Origin: Calliopum simillimum
Lineage: Eukaryota; Arthropoda; Insecta; Diptera; Lauxaniidae
Reading direction: 5' to 3'
Length of the DNA: 64,000 bases
Assembly (NCBI GenBank): GCA_951812925.1
Contig: OX638369.1
Span: 51,393,061-51,457,060 of the forward strand
Shown: positions 1 through 10,148 of the stretch, in pieces
How the letters are laid out: each line of letters begins with the position of its first letter
Numbering within the stretch: the first letter of the stretch is position 1
Notes under the pieces: generated by a model
What the model was told of the DNA's origin: nothing
Databases searched by the model: none
What the model saw: the letters and a program-made list of their open reading frames with translations, nothing else
Position numbers and translations under genes: made by a program

Positions 1-487
1 GTTCCGATATCTAAGGAAGATATTGATGAAGATGTCGAAAGTGAAAACAGTAAAGCCTTCAAAAGTCAAAGTAGTGAAGATTTTGACAGTAAAAATAGTG
101 AAGCCTTTGAAAGCGGAAATAGTATGGAGTTTGAAAGAGAAAATTATTGCATTTTAAAGGATTTGATGTGTTTGATAAAAAGTCAACTGATTTCGACCTA
201 AAAAACAATTGGACGGAAATTGGAAATTAGGAAACATTAATTGTACATTAAATAATGAGAAAATTATATTACCTAATCACAAAAGTTGGTTGCCAAACCC
301 TGGACTACATCAATTATTATTTTTAAAGAAGCCTTATCCAAATCTCTATAATGATGATGATAAAAAAATATATAAGGCCATTTTAGAACAATCAAATATA
401 CATAAAGTTCGATTTGCACCTAATGGTCTTATTAGGGGTCCAAATTCATATAAGTATAGAACAATAATTAAATATTTATTTACTTAA
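1..487 (+). pseudogene. Broken ORF: acidic/Ser repeat then GL-rich tail, unknown family
   Basis: From the window edge, frame 1 reads an acidic, Ser-rich repetitive stretch (SEDFDSKNSEAF-like units) to about base 200. The sense then continues through two frame changes into a 92-residue stretch at 209-487 that ends in a stop. The tail has a GLHQLLFLKKPYPNL segment and ends in basic, aromatic residues. It looks like the C-terminal part of a real protein broken by frameshifts. The 5' end is outside the window. I do not recognise the family; the layout recalls uncharacterised mobile-element proteins of arthropods, but that is only an impression. Confidence 0.35.
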
Positions 488-1269
488 AACCCAAGATCTA
501 GTAATAAATATGGAGGCAACGTACTAATACTAATTGGTGATCGAATAATATCGGGCTTTTCTGATTTAACACCGCGTTCGATTTTGAGAAAAGTAATGGA
601 AAATGCTCCGAAAAGAGCACGTCAGGTCGAAGCAAACAATGGGAGATTTGAGAGATATTTTTTTTGTAAAACTTAATGTGAACATATTTCCAAAATCTAA
701 ACTTTAATAAATGCTTAAATAAAATCAAAAAGAAGCATGTTATTAATCCAAAACATCTTAAAGTTATTTATGCGCCACCCTGTACAACGTATCTGAACTT
801 TCGGACAATATTTGCAAGACTACTGAATAAACGGAGAAATAAATTCCATATTCGAGTTAGGCGGTTAAAAATCCATATAAACAGTTGAACAGTTTTAGTT
901 CTAAAATAAATTTTTTTTTCCGATATTTGGGAACACTTTTCGGTTTTGAAAATGGATTCGGGTTCATCAAATGTTCTCTGAAATGATGCAAATTTTTTAT
1001 CAAAATTAAACTTTTGGTGCTCGGGGTATGAAATTCCGAGCAAATAAAACTTTTGAAGCAGACTAATGATAATGTCGCAGGGATTCGTAGCTCATACATA
1101 CATATTTATTTTTTTGGATTCACAATAGACGAAAAGCACTTCGTATCGACAAAATTAATTTGTCCATCAATTGAAAACTTGAGGATTGAAGAAAAACTAT
1201 TTGGTATGATTAATTCGCGTTACCGAGAAATAAAAATCAAATCTGGAGTACTATTCGATGAATTTAATA
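488..1269. other. Unassigned AT-rich stretch
   Basis: No gene is supported here. A plus-strand ORF of 85 codons (1053-1310) runs into the palindrome that follows and an overlapping minus-strand ORF of 91 codons (768-1043) exists, but neither resembles a known family. This may be more of the broken element that begins at base 1. Confidence 0.3.
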
Positions 1270-1725
1270 TTAAAAAATATAAATTAAATAAAAATTCAAA
1301 ATATATTTAAAGAGTTTAGTTCTCTTTTACATCGAACAAAAATTTTTTATTTATTATTGCAAAACGCGTTTCGAACGTCATGCGTTCATCATCAGTTGCT
1401 ACACAAAAACTAAAAATTTGAAAATATTGTAACAAAACAAAGAGCAATAAATATTAACATATTTTGTCATTTCATACATATAAATATTTAAGTATAAGAG
1501 AATTTAAATATTTATATGTATGAAATGACAAAATATGTTAATATTTATTGCTCTTTGTTTTGTTACAATATTTTCAAATTTTTAGTTTTTGTGTAGCAAC
1601 TGATGATGAACGCATGACGTTCGAAACGCGTTTTGCAATAATAAATAAAAAATTTTTGTTCGATGTAAAAGAGAACTAAACTCTTTAAATATATTTTGAA
1701 TTTTTATTTAATTTATATTTTTTAA
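1270..1725. repeat. Perfect 222-bp inverted repeat (foldback)
   Basis: Left arm 1270-1491 and right arm 1504-1725 are exact reverse complements by eye across all 222 bases. They are separated by a 12-base loop (GTATAAGAGAAT). The arms contain ACGCGTTTCGAACGTCATGC and its complement. No target-site duplication is evident at the arm ends. A perfect hairpin this long is either very young, kept identical by conversion, or an assembly artefact. If transcribed it would form long double-stranded RNA. Confidence 0.9.
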
Positions 1726-3059
1726 GAAGAAAAACTATGTCTGAACTCAGAACTGGACAGACTATGCTGGGAGTTGACATGTAATGAAAAATGTGGCCTC
1801 AGGAGCCAAATTTAGCAAAAATGTAGAAAGATAAACGATACATACTGCTAAATTATTTAAACCTCTAGTTTCGACCAAGAAATAACATAATATTAATAAT
1901 AATTCCGAAAGCTATAAACCTAATTAAATCAACTGACATATTTTCAGAAATATTAACTTTTGCAACATTTAATTTTATCCAAGCAATTAATTATAAAATT
2001 AATTATTGCTTATTAAGTGTATTTTTCGCCAGCTGTCATTTAATTCTACGACCAACATCCACATATTTATCCTGTCAAACATTCCAAAGGAATAAAAATG
2101 GAAACCTCTTCCTACAAAACCTCAACTAATTCGTTTTCACTATGCCAACCAAAGTCATACACCCTTCCGACTGTCAATCAATGATTGACATTTGCTGTGC
2201 GGTGTGTGTACTCACTTATGCCTCACTCACTCACTCACTTCAACAGCTTCAATTTACTTGCGCACAGCAGACTGTCAGGCGACCTACGAGACGACACCGC
2301 GTGCCACTCGCTCGTCGGTCTCAAACCAATTAAGGTTAATCATATTTATGACTTTTAACCCAATTGATGTATTCCTGCGAACGTACCTGGTTGTTTGAAT
2401 ATAGCAGCAATCCAACTCTACCAACGATACCTTTCCTACCATCAACACGCTGATTGCAATTTATTATCTTTAGCCCGTTCACCGCCGCTGCCGACATTTG
2501 CGGTGGTAAAATGAAGTTTCGCACGCATTCGTTTGGAATAAATTTTCTTGTGGTTGGCATCGATGGATCCTAGAAATCGGCTTGCTATTTTAACCCTTCT
2601 GCCTACTATTTCAACTACTTTGCGCGTTCGACTAACATTTGTCCCAGTTTCAATGTGGCTGACAGTGTTGTGCTGATTACTCTACTGTTGAGTTGGGGTA
2701 AAAGATTTCAAGTTTATACTTTATCTAACTTAATTGAAATTAATTTTATTGGAATTGTTTTGAGTTGTTTTTACATGATAAAACTTGGCTTGACTTGACC
2801 TATAACCTGATAGAGTTGATATCACTCAACTCTACTGATTTAGAATTTTTGAAATTCATATGTTTTGAGTTTATGCACTTAAATTGGCTTAATTGGAGCT
2901 TACTAGGCTTTTATTAACTTCAAATAAGTTAATTTGACCTAAACCTGATCTCATTCACTATGGCGCACTCGATCACCGAAATGCGCCTGAGAAAAGAATT
3001 AGTGAGTTTCTCCAATACTTTCCAGAGCAATCAGCGATTAGATACTCCACTCTTAGAGG
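1726..3059. other. Unassigned intergenic sequence
   Basis: No coding or transposon signature recognised. It contains a short (ACTC)n microsatellite at about 2223-2238 and a T-rich stretch (2670-2950) with diffuse TTGACTT/CTTGACC repeats. Short ORFs near 2142-2560 overlap on both strands and have no family resemblance. Confidence 0.3.
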
Positions 3060-3061
3060 TA

Positions 3062-3370
3062 CACGGAGAAAAAAAATAGTACCTGCTACTTTATTTCTCA
3101 TAAATTTTACCAGAACTTCAAGTCAGAATAGTGACAATTCCCCACTGAAATAAATTTCAACTTATTGTTTTAGTCAATACAGAATGTATGCTTGCTAATA
3201 ATTTTTTTGAAAAAATTGGCGTGATATTTGCCATACTGTAAAGTTCATATAAGAGAAAAAAAAAAAAAAAAAACAAAATTAAACGAACTGACTGCACTAG
3301 GGTCCGAAACCTGACCCGTCCGTGTGATAGTTATAGTCCGTGGGCTCGCGTACAGATAAAAAAATTCATA
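3062..3370 (+). mobile_element. Truncated TIR element with antisense tRNA-like module
   Basis: Starts with CACGGAGAAAAAAAATAGTA right after a TA dinucleotide (3060-3061). The first ~85 bases nearly match the start of the complete element at 29054-29781. About 230 bases in, an A-tract is followed by a minus-strand tRNA-like module (about 3296-3350) that aligns with the module in the 29-kb copy. The matching 3' terminus (TTTCTCCGTGTA) is absent, so this copy is truncated around 3370-3470. Confidence 0.6.
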
Positions 3371-3711
3371 AACACATTGCTGAGGCTTTGTGTATTTAAT
3401 GTTCAGGTCAAGTCGGACAAAATTTTGAGAGTGGGAAAGTATGGTGGTGGGTCGTTTACCGTTCAAGCTATCACAAAGTCATGGATTTCAGGGCAGAAAA
3501 AAATTTATGAACACAACCTTGGTTTTCATTCGAATCAAAAGATTTTAATATGTTGAAAGAATAAAAAATGCTGTTGGACAAAAATTTTTAGGGCGTTTGA
3601 CGAGTCGGACACGCCGAATATGCCAAAATTACGACATAAAAAAATGTATTACCACAGAGCCAATTTTTGCAGAATTGGTCAATAAAAATATTCAAAATCA
3701 AGTGGTATACG
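3371..3711. other. Unassigned host sequence of a TA-inserted element
   Basis: AT-rich sequence with recurring CGGACAAAA motifs (for example 3413, 3575, 3604) that resume beyond the inserted element (4425-4470), so this stretch and 4422-4560 were once continuous. A plus-strand ORF at 3597-3905 crosses the insertion border and is not credible as a gene. Confidence 0.35.
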
Positions 3712-3713
3712 TA

Positions 3714-4419
3714 GGGGAACTGATGCTATTGTGGTATAGTTCTTCAATGTGGTATGGTCGCATATCTCCGATTCGGGAAAGAACCTGCGAACGTCACTGC
3801 TTTTATCCTGTCAGAAAACATGAAAAACCAGGGATGTGTTGCTGTCATGCACCAAACAAAATTTTTCAGATGTCAGTTGAACGAAATAAGTGTTTAACTG
3901 TGTAAATTCACAAAGTTTCCCACTTTATTTTTAGAATTTTGTAATTTCTAAAAATTGGCCAGTGTGGTATAGTCAGGGTTCGCTAATGTGGTATGAATAT
4001 TTCTTTTTATTCTTAACATTATTTGATTGCTTTTTATTTTTTAATAATAACTTTGAGTTTGAGAGCCAATGTAAATGTTATTATGAACTTATTTCATACC
4101 TTTAAGATTTTATATTTGGTTATATGATATAAGTATACCACATGACCCGCCCACTTTACAAGTACTGATCAGTATAAATACCACATTGCCCTGCCATACA
4201 TACCACATTAACTGTAAACTTTTTGAAAGCAGCTTTTTTGACTTTTTTTAGATTTTGTTCAATAACTTTTTTTAATGAATTTGCACACATTTTATTGCAG
4301 AATATTCTATAGCCAATACTTCACTGATCAGCATAAAGAAATTTGGCTGAATTTGATTTAACGGTTTTCTTGCAAATTTCAAAAAATGATTACCTATACC
4401 ACAATAGCATCAGTTCCCC
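3714..4419. mobile_element. TA-flanked TIR element (MITE), GGGGAACTGATG family
   Basis: Termini GGGGAACTGATGCTATTGTG and CACAATAGCATCAGTTCCCC are inverted repeats flanked by TA on both sides (3712-3713 and 4420-4421), the duplication typical of Tc1/mariner-type insertion. Length 706 bp, no transposase. GTGGTAT motifs recur: those in the left half read forward (near 3727, 3748, 3963, 3980) and those in the right half read in reverse as ATACCAC (near 4138, 4180, 4203, 4398). A related copy lies at 38737-39555. Confidence 0.8.
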
Positions 4420-4421
4420 TA

Positions 4422-4929
4422 ACATTGTCGGACAGAAATATTGGATCATAACAATAGTCGGACAAAAATGTCATTTTAATTAAAACTAGTAAGGGCTTAA
4501 CTTTTTTCCTGTCCAAAAATAAATACTATACACAGCAATATTTTGAAAATGTTACTTATATAAAAGATGCCACGCCCTACTGTACGAATTCACCCAGTTT
4601 TTGCTCAGAGCTTGCGCTAATAATTCGTGGTATTTGTGTGTACTTTGGTTGAATTGTCGTACAAAATACTCCCAAAATTGCATTTAGAACCGACTTCGCT
4701 AATTTTCAATCCCACGAGTTAGCTTTAACGACGTAGGCAGTGTATCTAATTTCATTGAACTATCTTAATCAGTTTTCTCGAAAAAAATATTTTCACGCAC
4801 AGCCAGCCAGACAGACGAACATAGCTATATCGACTCAGGAGGTGACGCTGATCAAGAATATATACACATTTCTATACCTGCCACACCATCTTCTTTGCGT
4901 TACAAACGTAAGGACAAAGTGAATATACC
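4422..4929. repeat. Mobile-element-like tail upstream of GalNAc-T copy 1
   Basis: From about 4740 this carries CAGCCAGCCAGACAGACGAA, then ATATCGACTCAGGAGGTGAC and a GATCAAGAATATATAC run. The same block lies upstream of the other three gene copies (about 20470-20690, 35065-35150, 58680-58890). Its style matches repeat tails common in fly genomes. The 60-codon ORF at 4740-4922 is not credible. Confidence 0.45.
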
Positions 4930-5593
4930 CTGTGTGTAGGGTATAAAAAGATGATTCAAAGAAAACAAAAGACAAAATTTAAACAATTGGGAACAATCAG
5001 TTAAAGTAAAAACTTTTATATGGCACAAGCAGCGTGAAAATAAAAATATAATTTTGTTAAGATTTTAAAAGCGCTTCATACATACGAGTACATTGCAAAT
5101 ATTTCATTTTAGCGAAAATCAGTAAATATCTCACAAAAAAAGTGTAAAAGTTTAAACGTATTTAATGCGAAAATTAGTATGAAATCGAATTTTTTGGAAC
5201 GAAAACAACAGTTCACAATTAAATGAGGTGCGGTTTTATTGTTTTTCTTTTCTTAATAACTTTGAGTTAAGCCTCTTAAATTGTGAATAATTGTGATTGG
5301 ATATGGCTGAGTGCGAATTATCCTCGTTACAGTATTGAGCCATAAAATTATAAATGAAAAGAAAATTTTACTAAAAACAAAGAAATAAAACAGATAATTT
5401 TAAAAAATAAAGATAATCGGTAAATACTACAAAGTTGTTAATTTTCATAATTTAATGGGCGCATGGTGTAAAACAACTTTTTTGCTTCTATGTCCGCCAA
5501 GTTACATGTCAGTCTCTATATTACAAGCTTTTAGATTAAACGAAAATATTTTTTTTTTTATTTTACAAGTGGTATTTTCTTAAATATCAAAAA
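4930..5593 (+). promoter_or_regulatory. Conserved 5' flank of GalNAc-T copy 1
   Basis: This block is retained upstream of all four gene copies (insertions apart), so it is a good candidate for promoter and 5' leader. A TATA-like GGGTATAAAAAG (4939-4950) starts it in every copy, although it is ~650 bp from the ATG and similar motifs end many fly repeats. Copy 1 preserves the empty sites of the CAG-flanked element (AAACAG at about 5390) and of the hAT element (GTCTCTAT at 5512-5519). The transcription start cannot be fixed from sequence. Confidence 0.35.
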
Positions 5594-7442
5594 ATGCGCA
5601 GAAGGAATTTGAAATTATTGATCGCAATGTGCGTGTTCTTTGCAATCTTAATATTATTTCGGAACCCAGAAATTCTGAACGAACTTAATCAAAAACTTAC
5701 TATAAAGGAACAACCATCAAGAAAAGATTGGCATGATTTGCATGCCATGCACATGGACAGCCAACGTGTTGGGCTGGGGGAACAGGGCCAAGCAGCCACG
5801 TTGGGCAACAACATAGATCGTGTATTGGAAGCAAGATTGTTTAAGCAACATGGACTTAATGCACTTTTATCCGACGCCATATCTGTCAATCGATCAGTGC
5901 CAGATGCACGTGTTAAAGGGTAATAATATCGCGCCTTTTAATTCTTTCGTTGATTAAGTACACTAAAACTTCTAAAACTTTCAGTTGTTTACATAAAAAA
6001 TATCTCAGCAAATTGCCCACAGTCAGTATTGTTATATCGTTCTATAATGAGTTGTTTAGCACATTTGCGCGCACATTGCATAGTCTGATCAATCGGACAC
6101 CACCAGAGTTACTCAAGGAAATCATACTCGTCGATGATTTTAGTGACTTGGAGTTTTTCCAACGGCTTGAAAAATACGTTACAGTGCATTTCACTAAAGT
6201 ACGATTTGTGCGTTTGCCCAAGCGCATGGGTCTAATTCGTGGACGCATGGCCGGTATACGTAATATGACTGCAGAAGTACTGGTAATCTTAGATGCACAC
6301 ATCGAAGTCGGTTACAATTGGTTGCCACCATTATTAGAGCCTATAGCGCTGAATAAACGCACTCTTGTTTCCCCATTAGTCGATGATATTCAGCCTGAAG
6401 ACTTGGCTTTCGTAGTTAATCAACCGACACAAGGAGGTTTCGATTGGACCCTTGTGTATATAGAAACACCGATTTTACAAAAGGATTTAAGAAATAGTAC
6501 AGAACCTTATAATAATCCAGTTATGCTGGGTTGCTGTTTTGCAATGTCTCGTGATTATTTTTGGGAACTTGGTGGCTACGATGAAGGTCTTCAGATATGG
6601 GGTGGAGAACAATTTGAATTAAGTTTTAAAGTTTGGATGTGCGGCGGTGGTCAGTTACTAAATGTGCCTTGTTCAAGGGTAGGACATCATTTTAGAGGAA
6701 ATCTAAATAAAGGATTAAATGCGAAAGTTCAAGATTACTTGATTAAGGTAATTTGTAGCAAAATTTTACTTAAAATTTTTAAATGTCTTTTATTCAGAAC
6801 AAAATACGTATTGTAAAAGTATGGCTGGATGACTACAAGAAATACTTTTATGAACGGCATTCAAAGAAAATTCAGAGAATGTATGTCGGAGACTTAACAA
6901 AACAGACAGCTTTACGTAAGAAATTGCATTGTAAAACATTCGATTGGTACATGAACGAAATTGCTGTCAATGTACTTAATGACTATCCTCCAGTTGAGCC
7001 GCCACATTATGCTGTTGGTGCTATTCAAAGTGCTAGATTACCATACTTATGCATCGATGTTAGGTCTTTAAAACCAGCTTTAAATAAATGCTCTAGAAAT
7101 CTTCAAAAGCCCAATGATAGGCAAATGTTTCTGTTGAGATGGAATAAAGATCTACAATGGGGTGACTCTGATCATTGTTTGGATGTTCCGGAGTTGTACG
7201 AAAATGCTCCAGTGATTATGTTTGTTTGTCACAATCAAGGCGGAAATCAATTTTGGTATTATGATCGAAGTAATAAATGGCTGGTTAATCGCCCGTATGG
7301 TACATATTGCCTGGAGATTTTTCCGCGAAATATGACATTGGTCGTCAACATCTGCGATAAAAAGAATTTAAATATGAAATGGAACTTTGGCATGATTAAT
7401 GAAACAGCACTTGATAGATTTTATGAAAATGTAAGGATATGA
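5594..7442 (+). CDS. Polypeptide GalNAc-transferase, tandem copy 1
   Basis: Predicted to start mucin-type O-glycosylation by moving GalNAc from UDP-GalNAc to Ser/Thr in the Golgi. Exons 5594-5919, 5985-6747 and 6798-7442 give 577 residues, normal for the family. Intron 1 (65 bp, GTAATA...TTTCAG) is phase 2 and intron 2 (50 bp, GTAATT...TTCAG) is phase 0. Seen: basic N-end plus membrane anchor (residues ~6-22); stem; GT-A catalytic domain with ILVDD, DAH (D212-H214, metal site), GGFDW (260-263 region), GYDEGLQIWGGE and CSRVGHHF (H343); ricin-type lectin domain from ~438 with three Cys pairs and CLD/QFW. First ATG chosen because it precedes the anchor. Odd: the C-terminus is NVRI where the others end NISRIKL, and GCCF replaces the usual GG. 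Which fly Pgant it matches is unknown. Confidence 0.93.
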
Positions 7443-7767
7443 ATCTTTGGTTGTAAATAAAACTCTCAATCAAAATTCAGTAATAATTAACATATAATAT
7501 ATCTGATATAGGCGAATTGAGCAATCTTATTGGTTCAATCGTATATGTTAATAATTACCAAATATGTTTTTGAATCTAAACACCTTTATTATTTTTCATT
7601 TAGAACTTTATTATAATTAATATTTTTATTAATTAGGATCTTACATGGCAATATTTGCTAAGATCACGGCGACATCATGAAATAAAATATATGTTATTAA
7701 TTAAAAAAAAACTCTTCTCTGAAATTTGAATGCATTCGTCAAGTTGCAAACAAATTAAAAAAAAAAA
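7443..7767 (+). other. 3' flank of copy 1 with empty MITE site
   Basis: An AATAAA at 7455-7460 just after the stop is a plausible polyadenylation signal. The sequence then matches the 3' flanks of copies 2-4, except that the short CTGTGGCAAC element found there is missing: about 7490-7520 is uninterrupted, the ancestral empty site. Confidence 0.5.
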
Positions 7768-7860
7768 TCTGGTCTGTGTGGGGATCGAACTCATTCCTCC
7801 AGGGCGTTTTGTTCTTTTTTAGATGCTACCATATATTTACCAGCTACATTTGTAACCATG
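7768..7860 (-). mobile_element. tRNA-derived SINE, family 1
   Basis: Read on the minus strand, the stretch has an A-box-like D-arm (GCT...GGTAGC around TAGCTGGTAAATATATGG) and a B box (GAGTTCGATCCCC), then an A-rich tail (poly-T on the plus strand at ~7757-7767). This is the layout of a tRNA-derived SINE. The same insertion follows gene copies 2 (23621-23712) and 4 (63791-63885), so it predates the duplication. Confidence 0.6.
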
Positions 7861-8060
7861 GTTCATTGCAATTGAAACTATGAAGCGCGTATTGAATTCT
7901 TTAAAACTCTGGACGCAATGACCGAATGTAAATTACTGAATCTTACAGCTTAACAGTCAGAACTATTTTATAACTAAAGAAATATACTGAAGACTTATAA
8001 CGAATCACAAAGTCAATCAAAGTAAATCTAATAAAATAATTAATTAAAAAAAAAATATTC

Positions 8061-8145
8061 TTGTCTGGGATTTGAACTACTCCCCAGATTATCAGTCGAA
8101 CGTCTTATACATACAGCTTACTCTGTCTACATTTGTATTGATTGT
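8061..8145 (-). mobile_element. tRNA-derived SINE, family 2
   Basis: On the minus strand, ATAAGACGTTCGACTGATAA and AGTTCAAATCCCAGAC (a good B box) form a tRNA-like body followed by an A-rich tail. Also present after copy 2 (23942-24010). Not a functional tRNA: arms are mispaired and there is no clean acceptor stem. Confidence 0.55.
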
Positions 8146-8989
8146 AATATTATATTAATTTTAAACAAAAAGTTCAACAAGTATTGATTGTTTTTATTAC
8201 TTAATTAATAATAATTTTTTTTTTTTAATTTTTGATTTTGCTGTATCGTAGAAGAGCACAGCAAATGGAGGTCAAATAGCAAACGTAAAACTTCGAAATC
8301 AGTGTTACGATACTTTGGTTCCCCCATCTAATCACAAATATTTAACTTTTTTTTTTTTTGTTGGTACCTATGTTTTTTTTATACCGATCGCTTCGTGGTA
8401 CTTTCATTCAATATTTCCATTATCAAGGCAAATCTGTCGGAATATCAGGCGGATATTTGGTGTTAATATGATCTCATTATATCTACTGGTATATGCGTAG
8501 GAGCGACTCAAATGAACTTTCCAATTAATTTGTGTTTTTTATTGTTTGCGAGGCACAACGTCCCCTTTTTCAATCACCCCCATTTTTCTTATAAATCTTT
8601 TGAAGCACAAAAAAAACAGGTGGTGCAAATATGATCTTAATATGTTCTGTAGTATATGCGTGTTAGTGATGTATATTCGAAAACATGACGTAAGTAAAAT
8701 TTAAATTACTGAAAATTCTGACGCTATAGAATTTTTCCACTCTTTTTCACCACACTAAAATCTATAGAAATTGCTTTTTAAAATTAAAAGAGGAAAACCA
8801 TTGAAGAACTGTGTTACCTGAGTAGTTCACCTACCTACCTTCAAAGCAATTACTTAAACTATATTTCAGATCCCGATGACACAGGTTTTGTTCTTTCTTG
8901 ACTTTTTTAAGATCTTTTAAACATGTTGATGCCTTCCAAAAACAGATCTATTAGAAAACTTGCCACTTGCTTAACTACATGCTATTGTC
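8146..8989. other. Unassigned sequence inserted relative to copy 2 unit
   Basis: No gene recognised. Compared with the unit around copy 2, where the SINE region runs almost directly into the GGGCGG-type repeat, about 2 kb (8200-10148) is extra here. It includes the two tandem arrays that follow. Confidence 0.35.
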
Positions 8990-9540
8990 TTTTTATATTA
9001 GATGCGATAGTAGAAATCTTCCATTGGTGTCTTCATGCCCAATGACATCATGTATCAAAATGAGAAATAAAGGAGAGAAAGCAGCATTCCTGCTTCTGTC
9101 CTTTCATATGCTAAGCGATCATAGAAGGCTACATTGCTTAATTTTTTGTAGATTTTCTTCAGACTTTATAATTCTCAATATATTTAACAAAAGTATCTAC
9201 TACTTAAATTTCTCTTGCTTGGTACATATATTTGGATTTGTACGGTACAGTCAATGACATCTAATATAGGACATGTCGATATTCACGAATATCGAAATAT
9301 TTTGTTGCCCTTTCACATGAGAAGCGATCATAGATGACCAGCATCACTGCCTTTTTTGTAGAAGCATTCAACGACAACATGTGTACAAAAGAGGGAAGAT
9401 AGCATGCCTGTTTCTGTTCTTTCTTATTAGAAGCAATCGTAGAATGCCTGCTTTGCTGCCTTCTTTGCAGAAGCGTGAGTGCTAGGCCTTTGTGTCCAAT
9501 GACATCATGTGTATAAAAGATAGGAAGCAAAAAGGGAAGA
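8990..9540. repeat. Imperfect tandem repeat (AATGACATCATG / AGCGATCATAGA)
   Basis: The phrases AATGACATCATGTGTATAAA, GAAGCGATCATAGATG and GCCTGTTTCTGTTCTTTC recur in degraded form two or three times (for example near 9040, 9110, 9320, 9425, 9500). This looks like an old tandem duplication of a ~150-300 bp unit. No coding potential seen. Confidence 0.5.
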
Positions 9541-9689
9541 CACCAGGACTACTGGCTTTCAAATAAGGCCTAATATCGTACCTATTGGATCGCTCTTCCT
9601 CCTATTGGGCACATTCAACACAGAAATACGTTTTTGTTTTTATTTATCTTTCAAATTGTATTTATATTTCAAATTTTATTTATCTTTAA

Positions 9690-10148
9690 AAATGAAAACA
9701 TCATCCGCCTGTTCATCCCTTTTAAGGATGATTTTAGGGGTAGAAACTATCTTATATCTTTTCGAGAGTCTCTTTCTATCTCCATACCAAATTTCAACTA
9801 AATTGGTTCAGCGGTTATTGATTCGCCATACAGACTTCCATCCCCCTTTTCAGCGTTTTAAGGATGATTTTAGGGATAAAAACTATTCTATATCCTTCCT
9901 AGGGTTTCTGGCTACATACTAAATCTCATTTAAATTGGTTCAGCGGTTATTGATTCCCCATACAAACTTCCATCCCCCTTTTCACCCCTTTTAAGGATGA
10001 AGTTAGAGTTAAAATCTATCCTATATCCTTTTTAGAGTCTCTCACTATCTCCACACAAAATTTCATCCAAATTGGTTAGGCGGCTTAGGCGTGTAAAAGT
10101 AACAAACAGACAGACAGAGTTACTTTCGAATTTATAATATTAGTATAG
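9690..10148 (+). repeat. Three ~135-bp tandem units with retroelement-like tail
   Basis: AAGGATGATTTTAGGG-type starts lie at about 9724, 9860 and 9993, giving periods of ~136 and ~133 bp. Each unit contains AATTGGTTCAGCGGTTATTG or a variant. The array ends with AAACAGACAGACAGAGTTAC and TTATAATATTAGTATAGAT, a tail seen on dispersed arthropod repeats. A 105-codon ORF inside is incidental. Confidence 0.65.

Noticed and set aside
3597..3905. 102-codon plus-strand ORF, similar to one at 38777
   Set aside because: It crosses the border of a TA-flanked MITE; the similarity to 38777 reflects the shared non-coding element.
5689..5889. Antisense ORFs of 66-135 codons mirrored in all four GalNAc-T copies
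   Set aside because: They are shadows of the conserved sense exons, with no independent family resemblance; their conservation follows from the sense coding sequence.
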